Shown here piece by piece: positions 17,269 to 25,651 of a DNA stretch of 64,000 nt. This DNA is from Gammaproteobacteria bacterium (GTDB lineage Bacteria > Pseudomonadota > Gammaproteobacteria > Pseudomonadales > Azotimanducaceae): the NCBI GenBank assembly GCA_026707945.1, contig JAPOVV010000041.1, positions 1-64,000 of the forward strand, read 5' to 3'. The notes under the pieces are model-generated. The model saw only the letters and a program-made list of their open reading frames with translations, was not told where the DNA came from and did not search any database. The position numbers and the translations under genes were made by a program. Numbering within the stretch: position 1 is the first letter of the stretch; every line of letters begins with the position of its first letter.

Positions 17269-18195
17269 CTACTCGCTGATACTAGGTTCGCATTCAAGGC
17301 GAGAAACCCAGTAGTTCGCGTCGAATGTCTTGTCGCCGAGTAGTCGACGCCAGAAATGAATGCGATTGATGTACTCGATACGACCGGTATCCATTTCAAA
17401 CCAAGGTTCGCCCCGAGTTAGGATGCTCTGTATGCTGTCTGGATCTTGACGTTCGCGAACAAAAAAGATCGGTCGATTCGTTGCGTCATCGTCATTTAGG
17501 TCTGATGTATCCCACAATCGAACTTGAGGTACTGTTGGATTGAGACGGAGCTTGTATAGATAGCGCGTGTGGTCGCTTCGATTGATGCTGCCACCATGCC
17601 ATATGCCATGGTGCATCAGAAACACAGTTCCAGCTTGACACACGACGTGTTGTTGACCACGGACATTCTGATACCGAGCAATGGCTGATTCATTAACGAT
17701 CCTCAAATGCGACCCAGGTAGGTATCGCGTACCGCCCATATCTTCGGTAATCTCTTGCGGATAGTAGAACAGCTGAACATCGAATGCCTTGCGGACATCG
17801 ATCGTCGAGTCCTGATGCAAGTGCTGAGCATTGGCAGACCGGCCGGCGGCTTCGATTTTGCTCGCAGGGGGCAACACATGTACGAAATGATGATCTAGCA
17901 GACTATTGGGACCTACCAAACTCTCGATTGCGCCTTTCAGGCGTGGTAATCGCATGATTTGGCCAAGTGTTTGGTCTGGCCGGAGCGCTTGCTCGATTTC
18001 GGTACCCGCCGCAACTGCGGGCATAGTCGATCCTTTGTCAGCCTCTCGAACGCCAAATGTTCGTTTCAATTCATCTAGGAACTGTTTATTGAGCGACTTA
18101 GGAACAACCCCGTCCAATCGCACAAAACCTCGACTCGCGAACATTGCCATGTCGTGGGTCGAGAGTTTGATGATCTTTTTAGCTTCAGAAGTCAA
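17269..18195 (-). CDS. Phytanoyl-CoA dioxygenase (PhyH) family protein
   Basis: A 308-residue Fe(II)/2-oxoglutarate oxygenase-like protein. Iron ligands: H127-Q-D129 in AQHLHQDST, and distal H200 in GIWHGGSINRSDHTR, with R211 as the probable 2-oxoglutarate-binding residue. The stretch VQLFYYPQEITEDMGGTRYL with PGSH is very like the corresponding part of the two PhyH-HEAT fusion proteins at 41 and 57 kb (LFYYPQ, MLYYPQE), so these three form one subfamily. The C-terminal part contains an RIHFWRRLLGD segment but no HEAT repeats. It is followed by the nucleoside hydrolase gene, which suggests a joint role on a nucleoside-like or glycosylated small molecule (inference). Confidence 0.88.
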   Translation of the reverse strand: MTSEAKKIIKLSTHDMAMFASRGFVRLDGVVPKSLNKQFLDELKRTFGVREADKGSTMPAVAAGTEIEQALRPDQTLGQIMRLPRLKGAIESLVGPNSLLDHHFVHVLPPASKIEAAGRSANAQHLHQDSTIDVRKAFDVQLFYYPQEITEDMGGTRYLPGSHLRIVNESAIARYQNVRGQQHVVCQAGTVFLMHHGIWHGGSINRSDHTRYLYKLRLNPTVPQVRLWDTSDLNDDDATNRPIFFVRERQDPDSIQSILTRGEPWFEMDTGRIEYINRIHFWRRLLGDKTFDANYWVSRLECEPSISE

Positions 18196-18303
18196 GAATT
18201 TGCTAAGAACTGAACCTAGATTTGGATGGTGAGTTTAAGCAGATTAAACGGAGTCCTGGTCACGACGCTTCGATAGCGAAGGTTGACCTGGAATTCGAAT
18301 GTT

Positions 18304-18600
18304 CTACTCATGATCCTCATCTTCTACCTGCACAAGCTTCTCGAAGAAGAACTCGTACTTGAAGTATCCCGTTCTGAATTCGTCGCCGGAATTGTGATCG
18401 ATAAGCGGCGATGCCTGGATCAGTCGCCATCCGTCTTGTAGCGCCGCTAAACCTGTCGCATAGGGAGGTTCCTCGTCACCACCTGCCTGATGTCGGATCG
18501 CTCCCGTGCCGTCGTATCGAGACCAAGCAGCGACCGGCGAATCCAAAGCCGAATTCGCGAGGTAGAGGACTAACACTTGTTGGCGAAACGATTCGCTCAA
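18304..18600 (-). CDS. Conserved hypothetical protein, 98 residues
   Basis: A small soluble acidic protein of unknown function. The central part, GTGAIRHQAGGDEEPPYATG, continues into LAALQDGWRLIQASPL and a C-terminal FRTGYFKYEFFFEKL. From memory this pattern occurs in a conserved bacterial family of about 100 residues without known function. The frame begins at TTG 18600; the start is uncertain. It precedes the PhyH gene at 17269-18195 on the same strand by 108 bases and may share its transcript. Confidence 0.65.
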   Translation of the reverse strand: MSESFRQQVLVLYLANSALDSPVAAWSRYDGTGAIRHQAGGDEEPPYATGLAALQDGWRLIQASPLIDHNSGDEFRTGYFKYEFFFEKLVQVEDEDHE

Positions 18601-18759
18601 TACTTCACTGCAATATGGATCAGTGCGAATTCAAGCACAACGAGGCTGGAAAATGCACTATCTGCTTGCTATACTCATAGAGGATTCGTTGCCTTAGTTG
18701 ATCGAAGCTAATTCGAGGCTGTTGGCAACAGGATTGCACGATAACTAGGATCCTTAACA

Positions 18760-19704
18760 ATGAAGTACAAGAACATTCGTTATACGCCTGGTGGCGGCGC
18801 TGAGTTCGTCGACGTCGAGATTGAAGAGCCAGGACCGGGGCAAGTGCAAATAGAAAACACTGCGTGTGGGATTTGCTCATGGGACTTACAGACATTTAGA
18901 GTCGGCTCGAATGCGGGCGCAACCGCACCGCCAGGGCATGAGGGCGTCGGCTACGTAACGAAGTTAGGACCCGGCGTTTCGGGTGTGGAGATCGGGCAAC
19001 GCGTTGCGGGTGGTGGATTTGGTCGCTATCGGAATGCGCCAGCTCGCAGTCTATACAAGATTCCTGATTCAAATCTCGCGGACCAGCATTGGGTCGTGGA
19101 ACCCGTCTCCTGCGTTGTCACTGGAATGGATTGCTGTCGGCTTAAGGTTGGCGAACGTTTGGCGATGGTCGGTTGTGGTTTCATGGGCTTGATGATGGTC
19201 CAAGGGTTGCAGGGAATGGCTCTGGATCAACTCATCGCATTGGATGTCGACGACCGACGCTTGGAGCTCGCGAAGGAGTTCGGTGCGACGGAAGCGTACA
19301 ACGTAACGGCCGATGGATTCGATGAAGTAAAACGAGATTTGCAGGCTAGAGGTATCGACGTGGTCGTTGACACGAGTGGTGCACAATCCGGTTTAGATTT
19401 GGCGACGGACATCGTCAGGCGCGCGGGACTCATTAATCTGTTCGGTTGGATCAAGGGTACAGAAGCGACCTTTAACCCGTCGACCTGGCATGGTAAAGCG
19501 ATTTCATTAGTGAACTCCTCTCCTGCAGCGCAACTACGTGACCCATTTCCACCTGCGATTCGACTGATTCAGAACGGGGTTATCGATTTAAGACCGTTAG
19601 TGACACATGTCGTGCCTATCGAGGAGTTTCCGTCATTTATGGGAAACGCGACGACTGGTAAAGTAGATGGTTACATCAAAGGTGTGATCACCACAGGAGC
19701 CTAG
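18760..19704 (+). CDS. Zinc-type medium-chain alcohol/polyol dehydrogenase family protein
   Basis: A 314-residue medium-chain dehydrogenase/reductase. The catalytic-domain motif is NTACGICSWDLQTF (C36, C39) followed by PPGHEGVGYV with H60-E61, which match the catalytic zinc site. The usual structural-zinc loop with four Cys is absent, so this is a shortened member (about 340-350 is typical). The Rossmann motif is VGCGFMGLMMVQGL, with acidic ALDVDDRRLELA favouring NAD. Close families oxidise polyols, threonine or similar alcohols. ATG 18760 is used; the gene stands alone on the plus strand between two minus-strand clusters. Confidence 0.85.
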   Translation: MKYKNIRYTPGGGAEFVDVEIEEPGPGQVQIENTACGICSWDLQTFRVGSNAGATAPPGHEGVGYVTKLGPGVSGVEIGQRVAGGGFGRYRNAPARSLYKIPDSNLADQHWVVEPVSCVVTGMDCCRLKVGERLAMVGCGFMGLMMVQGLQGMALDQLIALDVDDRRLELAKEFGATEAYNVTADGFDEVKRDLQARGIDVVVDTSGAQSGLDLATDIVRRAGLINLFGWIKGTEATFNPSTWHGKAISLVNSSPAAQLRDPFPPAIRLIQNGVIDLRPLVTHVVPIEEFPSFMGNATTGKVDGYIKGVITTGA

Positions 19705-19803
19705 CGGCTGTAGTCTCGCGCTTTAATGAGTGCTTGTGGAGACCACGACGCCCGCTGCACCAACGTCGCTTATCGTCCTAAATCCGGATTGATTGGACAT
19801 AAA

Positions 19804-21042
19804 TCAAGTTGATTCAGGAGGCTTAGGTTCGACCACGACACCATCGGCCATAAACTCGTCGATTGTTGAGGTTTCGTAACCGAGCTCATTGAGCACTTCT
19901 CGAGAATGCTCGCCGAGCCGTGGGGCGAGTTCCATCGGCACATGGTCGACCCCAGATACCTGCACGGGATGATTAACGACAAGAGGCACATCGATATCTG
20001 GATCCGCCGGTTTCGTAACCATTCGATTCAGACGTATCTGCGAATCAGTCGGTGTTTCTTCGACAATACCGATTCGATTGATCGGTACATCGTATTCCGC
20101 AAAAATCTTGAGCCATTCATCGGATGATTTGGTCGCGATGATGTTCTGGATATGTTCTCCCACCTCCTCGCGATATTGATACATGGCTCGTGGCGTTTTA
20201 AAACGTTCATCTACGAGTAAATCAGTTGCTTCCATCGCCGTGAACGCGAGATTCATCAATTCCTCGTTTCGAACCATGTTGAATTGCAGCCATCGTCCGT
20301 CCTTCGCTTGGTACACGCGAAACGAGAATCCTGGTCTTTCGGAATCTGCTCGAGACCGCGCCATATCTCCGCCGGCCATTACACCTTGTGCAGTTGCTGA
20401 AATCGACCATAAGCCATTTGCGAGTAGTGAGGTTTGCACGAACGAACCTTCGCCGGTGCGCTCGCGCTTTAACAGTGCTGTAACGATTCCCGCATAGATA
20501 GAGACAGCCGTTGGGTGATCACCCATGCCAGGCAGTCCTTGAGTTGGTCGTGTGCCAGCCTCTCGCATCAAATCCATCAAGCCACTGCGAGCCCAATACG
20601 CCAATTGATCAAAGCCTTTGCGGTCTCTTTCCTCGCCGAGTTCACCGTATGCGGTCAGGGACGCATAGATCAGATTCGGATTCGTTCGTTTTACGTCTTC
20701 ATAGCCAAGTTTGAAGCTCTCACGGCTGGGATAGGGCATATTGGTAATGAATACATCGCATTGTGCGATGAGTTCATGCATGACCTTTAATCCACGCGGA
20801 TCCTTCAAGTCCAACCCGATACTACGCTTATTCCGACCGTCCATCTGCCACATGTAGTTCTCGGCACCGGGATCGGTATCAGGCATGTTTGAAAGCCATC
20901 GCAACATATCGCCTCGGCGGGGTTCCTCAATCTTTATCACGTCCGCGCCGAAGTCGGCCATCATCATTGCCGCAGCGGGTCCTGCAATAACCGTTGCCGC
21001 GTCGATAACTTTCAATCCTTGAAAGAGGTATTGGTCCATCAA
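19804..21042 (-). CDS. CaiB/BaiF family CoA transferase (family III)
   Basis: A 412-residue family III CoA-transferase, which moves CoA between carboxylic acids through an aspartyl-CoA intermediate. Typical blocks are LKVIDAATVIAGPAAAMMMA, the following DFGADVIKIEEPRRGD, NKRSIGLDLKDPRG, FDQLAYWARSGL, and GDHPTAVSIYAGIVTALLKR leading to GEGSFVQTSLL. The protein ends with a polar tail of about 20 residues. Such enzymes activate carnitine, bile acids, oxalate or C4-C5 acids; the substrate is not readable. It is divergent from the Rieske oxygenase gene (124 bases apart), so the two may share control and act on the same compound (inference). Confidence 0.9.
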   Translation of the reverse strand: MMDQYLFQGLKVIDAATVIAGPAAAMMMADFGADVIKIEEPRRGDMLRWLSNMPDTDPGAENYMWQMDGRNKRSIGLDLKDPRGLKVMHELIAQCDVFITNMPYPSRESFKLGYEDVKRTNPNLIYASLTAYGELGEERDRKGFDQLAYWARSGLMDLMREAGTRPTQGLPGMGDHPTAVSIYAGIVTALLKRERTGEGSFVQTSLLANGLWSISATAQGVMAGGDMARSRADSERPGFSFRVYQAKDGRWLQFNMVRNEELMNLAFTAMEATDLLVDERFKTPRAMYQYREEVGEHIQNIIATKSSDEWLKIFAEYDVPINRIGIVEETPTDSQIRLNRMVTKPADPDIDVPLVVNHPVQVSGVDHVPMELAPRLGEHSREVLNELGYETSTIDEFMADGVVVEPKPPEST

Positions 21043-21166
21043 ATGAGCTTTACGGAACGTGGCAACAAGAGGTTGCGAATGTTATTGGCAACCCGAGGAC
21101 TACCGTTCGTAAGTTAGCATTGGCGTATGCGTAGACTTTCCGCACTTTTTGGGGACCTAGGTAGAC

Positions 21167-22357
21167 ATGCTTAAGGAAGAAAAACGGCGCGTTCTCCGAA
21201 TTTTGAGGGACGGCATCGCAAACGGTACCACGCACTTTGCCGATGGAATCGTTCGTAGCCCGGTAGATGATTTCACATCGCAGGAGTTGCTGAATCAAGA
21301 ACAGCAAGTGTTCTTCAAAGATACGCCGCTCCTTGTTGGCTTGTCGTCTGATCTTTCTAAAAACGGTAATTACAAGGTTGAGACGATAAATGAATCGTCG
21401 ATTTTGTTATTGCGTGATGCAAACGGTCAATTTAGGGCGTTTGCAAACGTATGTCGGCACCGAGGCGCGCAGGTTGTACCTGACGGAAAAGGTCGTGCGG
21501 CACGATTCAGCTGTCCTTTTCATGCATGGACCTACGATACGGAAGGCAAGCTCATCGCGGTAAATCGCGAATCGAGTTTTGGTTCGATTTGTAAAGAGGA
21601 CTACCCATTGGTTGAACTCCCTGCCGCGGAGAAATATGGGATGCTCTGGTGTAAGGCCAGCCCGGGAGGCACAGTGGATGTTGACGATTGCCTTGGCGGT
21701 TTGGGGGCGGAAATGGAAGCGTGGGGTCTTGACAAGATGTCCCATTCGACCGATCAGGTAATCTCCGCTAATGCCAACTGGAAGCTCGTGATCGACACGT
21801 TTGGCGAAAACTATCACTTCGATGTACTACATCGCAATTCACTGGCACCGTCGATTAAAGGCAATCTCCAGACCCACGACATCTACGGGATGAATTACAG
21901 AATGGTCTTCGCGTATCAGAACTGGGAGAAAATCGTTGCCGACATTCCGAACGAGGAAGATTGGCCGTTCTTTTCCTTAACGCTGACTGTTTATTTCATC
22001 TACCCCAATACGATTATGTTGGTGGATTACGCCGGCTGCGACATCTTGCGGATGCATCCAGTAGGTGACTCGACTAGTAAATCGAATACGTATCACAGTT
22101 GGTACCTTTCACCGAAATTCATCGAAGCTCATGAGGAAGGAGGCGTTAAAGTCAATACGGAGGATAAGTTCCACGGCTTTAACGCCATAATTCAAAACGA
22201 AGACTATCGAGTTGCGGAATCCACGCAGCGGAGTGCGAATAGCGGTGCAGTCTCCCACGTACTGTTTGGTCGTAATGAACCTGCGTTACACCATTACCAC
22301 AACGCTCATCGTCGTGGTCTAAACCGACCTGAGCTCGAACTGATTGCTGCGGGCTGA
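21167..22357 (+). CDS. Rieske non-heme iron oxygenase, alpha subunit
   Basis: A 396-residue ring-hydroxylating or demethylating oxygenase subunit. The Rieske [2Fe-2S] centre is formed by C96-R-H98 (VCRHRGAQV) and C116-P-F-H119 (FSCPFHAWTYD). The mononuclear iron ligands are H217 and H222 in GENYHFDVLHRNS, with an Asp near residue 357 (QNEDYRVAE). It needs a separate reductase, which is not adjacent. Relatives hydroxylate aromatics or demethylate quaternary amines. The beginning MLKEEKRRVLRIL is longer than in many homologues. Fed by its divergent neighbour, a CoA transferase, it may take part in degradation of an aromatic or amine acid (inference). Confidence 0.9.
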   Translation: MLKEEKRRVLRILRDGIANGTTHFADGIVRSPVDDFTSQELLNQEQQVFFKDTPLLVGLSSDLSKNGNYKVETINESSILLLRDANGQFRAFANVCRHRGAQVVPDGKGRAARFSCPFHAWTYDTEGKLIAVNRESSFGSICKEDYPLVELPAAEKYGMLWCKASPGGTVDVDDCLGGLGAEMEAWGLDKMSHSTDQVISANANWKLVIDTFGENYHFDVLHRNSLAPSIKGNLQTHDIYGMNYRMVFAYQNWEKIVADIPNEEDWPFFSLTLTVYFIYPNTIMLVDYAGCDILRMHPVGDSTSKSNTYHSWYLSPKFIEAHEEGGVKVNTEDKFHGFNAIIQNEDYRVAESTQRSANSGAVSHVLFGRNEPALHHYHNAHRRGLNRPELELIAAG

Positions 22358-22375
22358 TCGAGCTCAGTGGGAGTT

Positions 22376-22642
22376 TCAATGAATCGACAGCCAATGCTTC
22401 GTTTTGCCGGTCCAGTGGTCGTTTAAGTCGCGACCAGATGAGCATTCGTACGATACCGCTCCACGCTGTCTGAAATATCCGCAGCGCGCGTTAACGGGAT
22501 CAGAATAAGTCAGTAACAGGTTCCACTGAGTTGGGAATCCACGACCAGCTGCCATGCCGTAGCACTCGACTGGTTGATTCGGGTCTGAGTTCGACGTATT
22601 TATCAAAAAAGCATCACGGGACCAAGTCGTCCCATTGTCAAT
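22376..22642 (-). pseudogene. Possible remnant of a BNR/Asp-box (sialidase-like) protein
   Basis: An open stretch of 88 codons without a good start or ribosome-binding site. It opens after an in-frame stop at 22643-22645 and begins IDNGTTWSRDAF, which fits the Asp-box pattern D-x-G-x-T-W of sialidase-like propellers. It continues GMAAGRGFPTQWNLLLTYSD and CGYFRQRGAVSYE, which also resembles the strand pattern after an Asp box. I find no continuation in other frames upstream, and downstream lies the Rieske gene. It is read as a decayed gene end; a chance frame cannot be excluded. Confidence 0.35.
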
Positions 22643-22743
22643 CTATGTTCGGTGACTCACCTGGCATGCTGCAAGGATATTCGAAGAGTCGGATTGCGAC
22701 GTTTAGTCTCCCCGTTCTCGCGCGTTTATTTATGGCCTAGCAC

Positions 22744-25344
22744 GTGACACCACACGAAGATAGAGTAAGGACGTTTGGTGCGCTACCCGATCAGTTGCGA
22801 AGCGATGTGCGAATACTTGGCGACATTCTCGGTGAAGTGATTGCAGACGCACGGGGCGTGGAGTTTGTAGAGACGATCGAAGACATCCGAGCGACGGCGA
22901 AACAGGCTCGAGACCCGCTTGAAGATTCGCTAGAACCGTTAGCTGCGGTGTTAGCGACGATCCCAGACGATCAGGTGGTTGACGTTGCGCGCGCATTCAA
23001 TCAGTTTCTGAACCTCGCCAACGTTGCGGAACAACGGTACAACACGAAGGACTTCGAAAACAGTTTCAACTCAGCGTGGACCGAACTGCAAGGTCGATTC
23101 GGTGATGAGTTGAGTTCCATCCTTCAAGAAGTGCGGATCGAGCTTGTACTCACCGCTCATCCCACCGAAGTGTTGCGTAGGACACTGATTCGAAAATACG
23201 AAGCGATCTCAGGCGCGTTGGATCGGTACCACCATTCAGGAGACGAGTTGACGTTGCGTCGTCTCATCGCAGAGGTTTGGCACACCGATGAAATACGTCA
23301 GCAAAGACCTACCCCACAGGATGAAGCGAAGTGGGGATTTGCCGTTATCGAACACTCGCTATGGGATGCGGTACCTAAGATCCTACGCCATGTAGACGAA
23401 GCGCTGATCAACGGAGGTAATTCGCGACTGTCTCTCGATACGCGCCTATTCACGTTTTCATCGTGGATGGGCGGCGACCGCGATGGAAACCCAAATGTCA
23501 CGGCCGAAACCACCAAAGACGTACTGCGTTTGGCGCGTTGGATGGCGGCCGACCTCTTTCTCAGAGACGTCAACGTACTTATTGACTCTCTCTCGATGAA
23601 TGTATGTAGCGATGAATTAACGGATCGTGTCGGTCCCGTTCATGAACCATATCGAGAGGTCTTACGCGAATTACGAGGCAAGCTCGAAACTACGCGGGAT
23701 GACGCTGAGCTTCGGCAATCGAATACCGACAACCTCCTGCGCTCGAGCGAAGAATTGATTGAGCCTTTGCTCGCATGTCATCGTTCTTTAGTTGAGTGTG
23801 AACTTGACTCAATTGCTAATGGGCCACTGCTCGATACGATCCGCCGAGCGTACTGCTTTGGCGTCAACCTCTGTTCACTAGACGTTCGCCAAGATGCTGC
23901 TCGCCATAGCGAAGTGTTTGTCGAATTGATAGCGCATTTTGACGACGACACCAAACCCTACGAGCAGTGGGAGGAAGAGGAGAAAACGGCGTTTCTACTA
24001 AGAGAATTGGCGAGCAATCGACCGCTTATTCCACGCGAGTGGCAACCAAGCTCAGCAGTTTCGGAAGTTTTGTCAACTTTCAAGACGATTGAACGAGAAC
24101 CGGATGAAGGTCTCGCCAACTACGTAATTTCTATGGCCGCGCAGCCAAGCGACGTATTGCATGTCGCTTTGTTAATGAAAGAGCTTGTTGGCCATCAAAA
24201 AATGCCAATCGTGCCATTGCTTGAGACCTTGGATGACTTGGACAATGCGGTGACTCTACTTGAGACGCTTTTGAGCAGTCCTTGGTACCGGGAATGCATC
24301 GCGGAACAAGGCAACCGCCTGCAAATCATGATCGGCTACTCAGACTCAGCAAAAGACGTGGGTCAATTCGCCGCTGCGTGGGCTCAGTTTCGTGCGCAGG
24401 AAGAGTTGAGTAACGTCGCTAAGCGCTACGGAATTGCGCTCACCCTGTTCCACGGACGGGGTGGTACTGTTGGAAGGGGCGGAGGTCCAGCGCACGAGGC
24501 GATCATGTCACAACCAGCGGATTCAATTCGGGGGCGGTTACGTGTCACCGAACAAGGCGAGATGATTCGTTTTAAACTCGGTAATCCGAACATCGCTCTG
24601 CATACGTTAAGTCGTTATTTATTCTCGACAGTTGAAGCAACACTTTCGCCTCCCAGTCCGCCGAGTCCAACCATGCGTGCCGCAGTGGACAAATTAAGTG
24701 CGGAATCCATTCGAAGTTACAGACAAGAGGTCGGTACCCAACTATTCGCGGAAACGTTTGAAGCCCTTACGCCGGAATCTGAGCTAGCTGAGCTGGCGCT
24801 TGGGAGTCGGCCCAGCCGCCGCAAACATGCGAGTGATGTGTTTTCACTTCGCGCCATTCCTTGGGTATTCGCGTGGACTCAAGTGCGATTGATGCTCCCC
24901 GCTTGGCTTGGCTATTCGCCGGTAATAGACGAGCTGCTCAACAACCGAGAGCAATTCACTGAACTCATGAATTGGCCGTTCTTTAGAACACAGATCGAGT
25001 TGCTTGAAATGATCTTGGCCAAAGCGGAAGCAGAAATCATCCGACAGTATCAAGACAAACTCATCGAAGGTGAGCACGCACAAAAGACGACTGATCTCGT
25101 CAATGAGTTGGAGAACCTGAAGGAGCAGTTTCTCCGCCTTATCGGAAGTCCGGATCTGCTTGCGACCCAGTCAGAACTCAGGGAGTCATTACAGGTCCGC
25201 AATACCTACCTTGATCCGTTGCATCTACTGCAGGCCGAGCTACTACATCGTCGTCGAACGTTAGGTGATCGCGGAGAGACCAACAATCGCGCTCTAAAAG
25301 TAACGATGGCAGGCATTTCAAGCGGCTTGCGTAACACTGGTTGA
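22744..25344 (+). CDS. ppc: Phosphoenolpyruvate carboxylase
   Basis: An 866-residue cytoplasmic enzyme that forms oxaloacetate from phosphoenolpyruvate and bicarbonate to refill the citric acid cycle. The two family signatures are present: VLTAHPTEVLRRT with catalytic H139, and LFHGRGGTVGRGGGPAHEA with H570. Other conserved parts are SSWMGGDRDGNPNVT, MIGYSDSAKDVGQFAA (the catalytic Lys), GEMIRFKLGNP, and the C-terminal RALKVTMAGISSGLRNTG, which ends in the invariant NTG. Length and ending are those of bacterial Ppc. GTG 22744 is the start. It is transcribed alone, with 307 gene-free bases behind it. Confidence 0.97.
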   Translation: MTPHEDRVRTFGALPDQLRSDVRILGDILGEVIADARGVEFVETIEDIRATAKQARDPLEDSLEPLAAVLATIPDDQVVDVARAFNQFLNLANVAEQRYNTKDFENSFNSAWTELQGRFGDELSSILQEVRIELVLTAHPTEVLRRTLIRKYEAISGALDRYHHSGDELTLRRLIAEVWHTDEIRQQRPTPQDEAKWGFAVIEHSLWDAVPKILRHVDEALINGGNSRLSLDTRLFTFSSWMGGDRDGNPNVTAETTKDVLRLARWMAADLFLRDVNVLIDSLSMNVCSDELTDRVGPVHEPYREVLRELRGKLETTRDDAELRQSNTDNLLRSSEELIEPLLACHRSLVECELDSIANGPLLDTIRRAYCFGVNLCSLDVRQDAARHSEVFVELIAHFDDDTKPYEQWEEEEKTAFLLRELASNRPLIPREWQPSSAVSEVLSTFKTIEREPDEGLANYVISMAAQPSDVLHVALLMKELVGHQKMPIVPLLETLDDLDNAVTLLETLLSSPWYRECIAEQGNRLQIMIGYSDSAKDVGQFAAAWAQFRAQEELSNVAKRYGIALTLFHGRGGTVGRGGGPAHEAIMSQPADSIRGRLRVTEQGEMIRFKLGNPNIALHTLSRYLFSTVEATLSPPSPPSPTMRAAVDKLSAESIRSYRQEVGTQLFAETFEALTPESELAELALGSRPSRRKHASDVFSLRAIPWVFAWTQVRLMLPAWLGYSPVIDELLNNREQFTELMNWPFFRTQIELLEMILAKAEAEIIRQYQDKLIEGEHAQKTTDLVNELENLKEQFLRLIGSPDLLATQSELRESLQVRNTYLDPLHLLQAELLHRRRTLGDRGETNNRALKVTMAGISSGLRNTG

Positions 25345-25651
25345 GAGTGGTTATTCGTCGTTGAAAGTGAGCGCGTTCATGGCGTATCGAGTGTGACGGC
25401 GAGATCCAAGATTGCGAATGTCGACCAAGTATCAGGTTGTGCGAAAGTTTGCGCGTAACATTACAGGTTGATGTCTCGGTACCGTTTTGGTAGGTTCCAC
25501 GAGTGAGCTTCTTAGCCTTGATTCGTCGCTTGCCTTAGCACTATCGGTCAATAAATAGTTCTGCAAGGTTCGCGTGGTCTAACTCGAACTGTGAGGGCAT
25601 TTTCATCCTTCACGCATAGCGCTCATAACTTCCTATTAGAGGACGAAGGAT
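25345..25651. other. Gene-free stretch upstream of the glucan operon
   Basis: These 307 bases hold no supported gene. They should carry the ppc transcript end and the promoter of the GH16-TonB-GH-A operon. I see no T-run hairpin and no copy of the TGATAACC palindrome. GAGGACGAAGGA just before 25652 is the ribosome-binding site of the GH16 gene. Confidence 0.5.
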
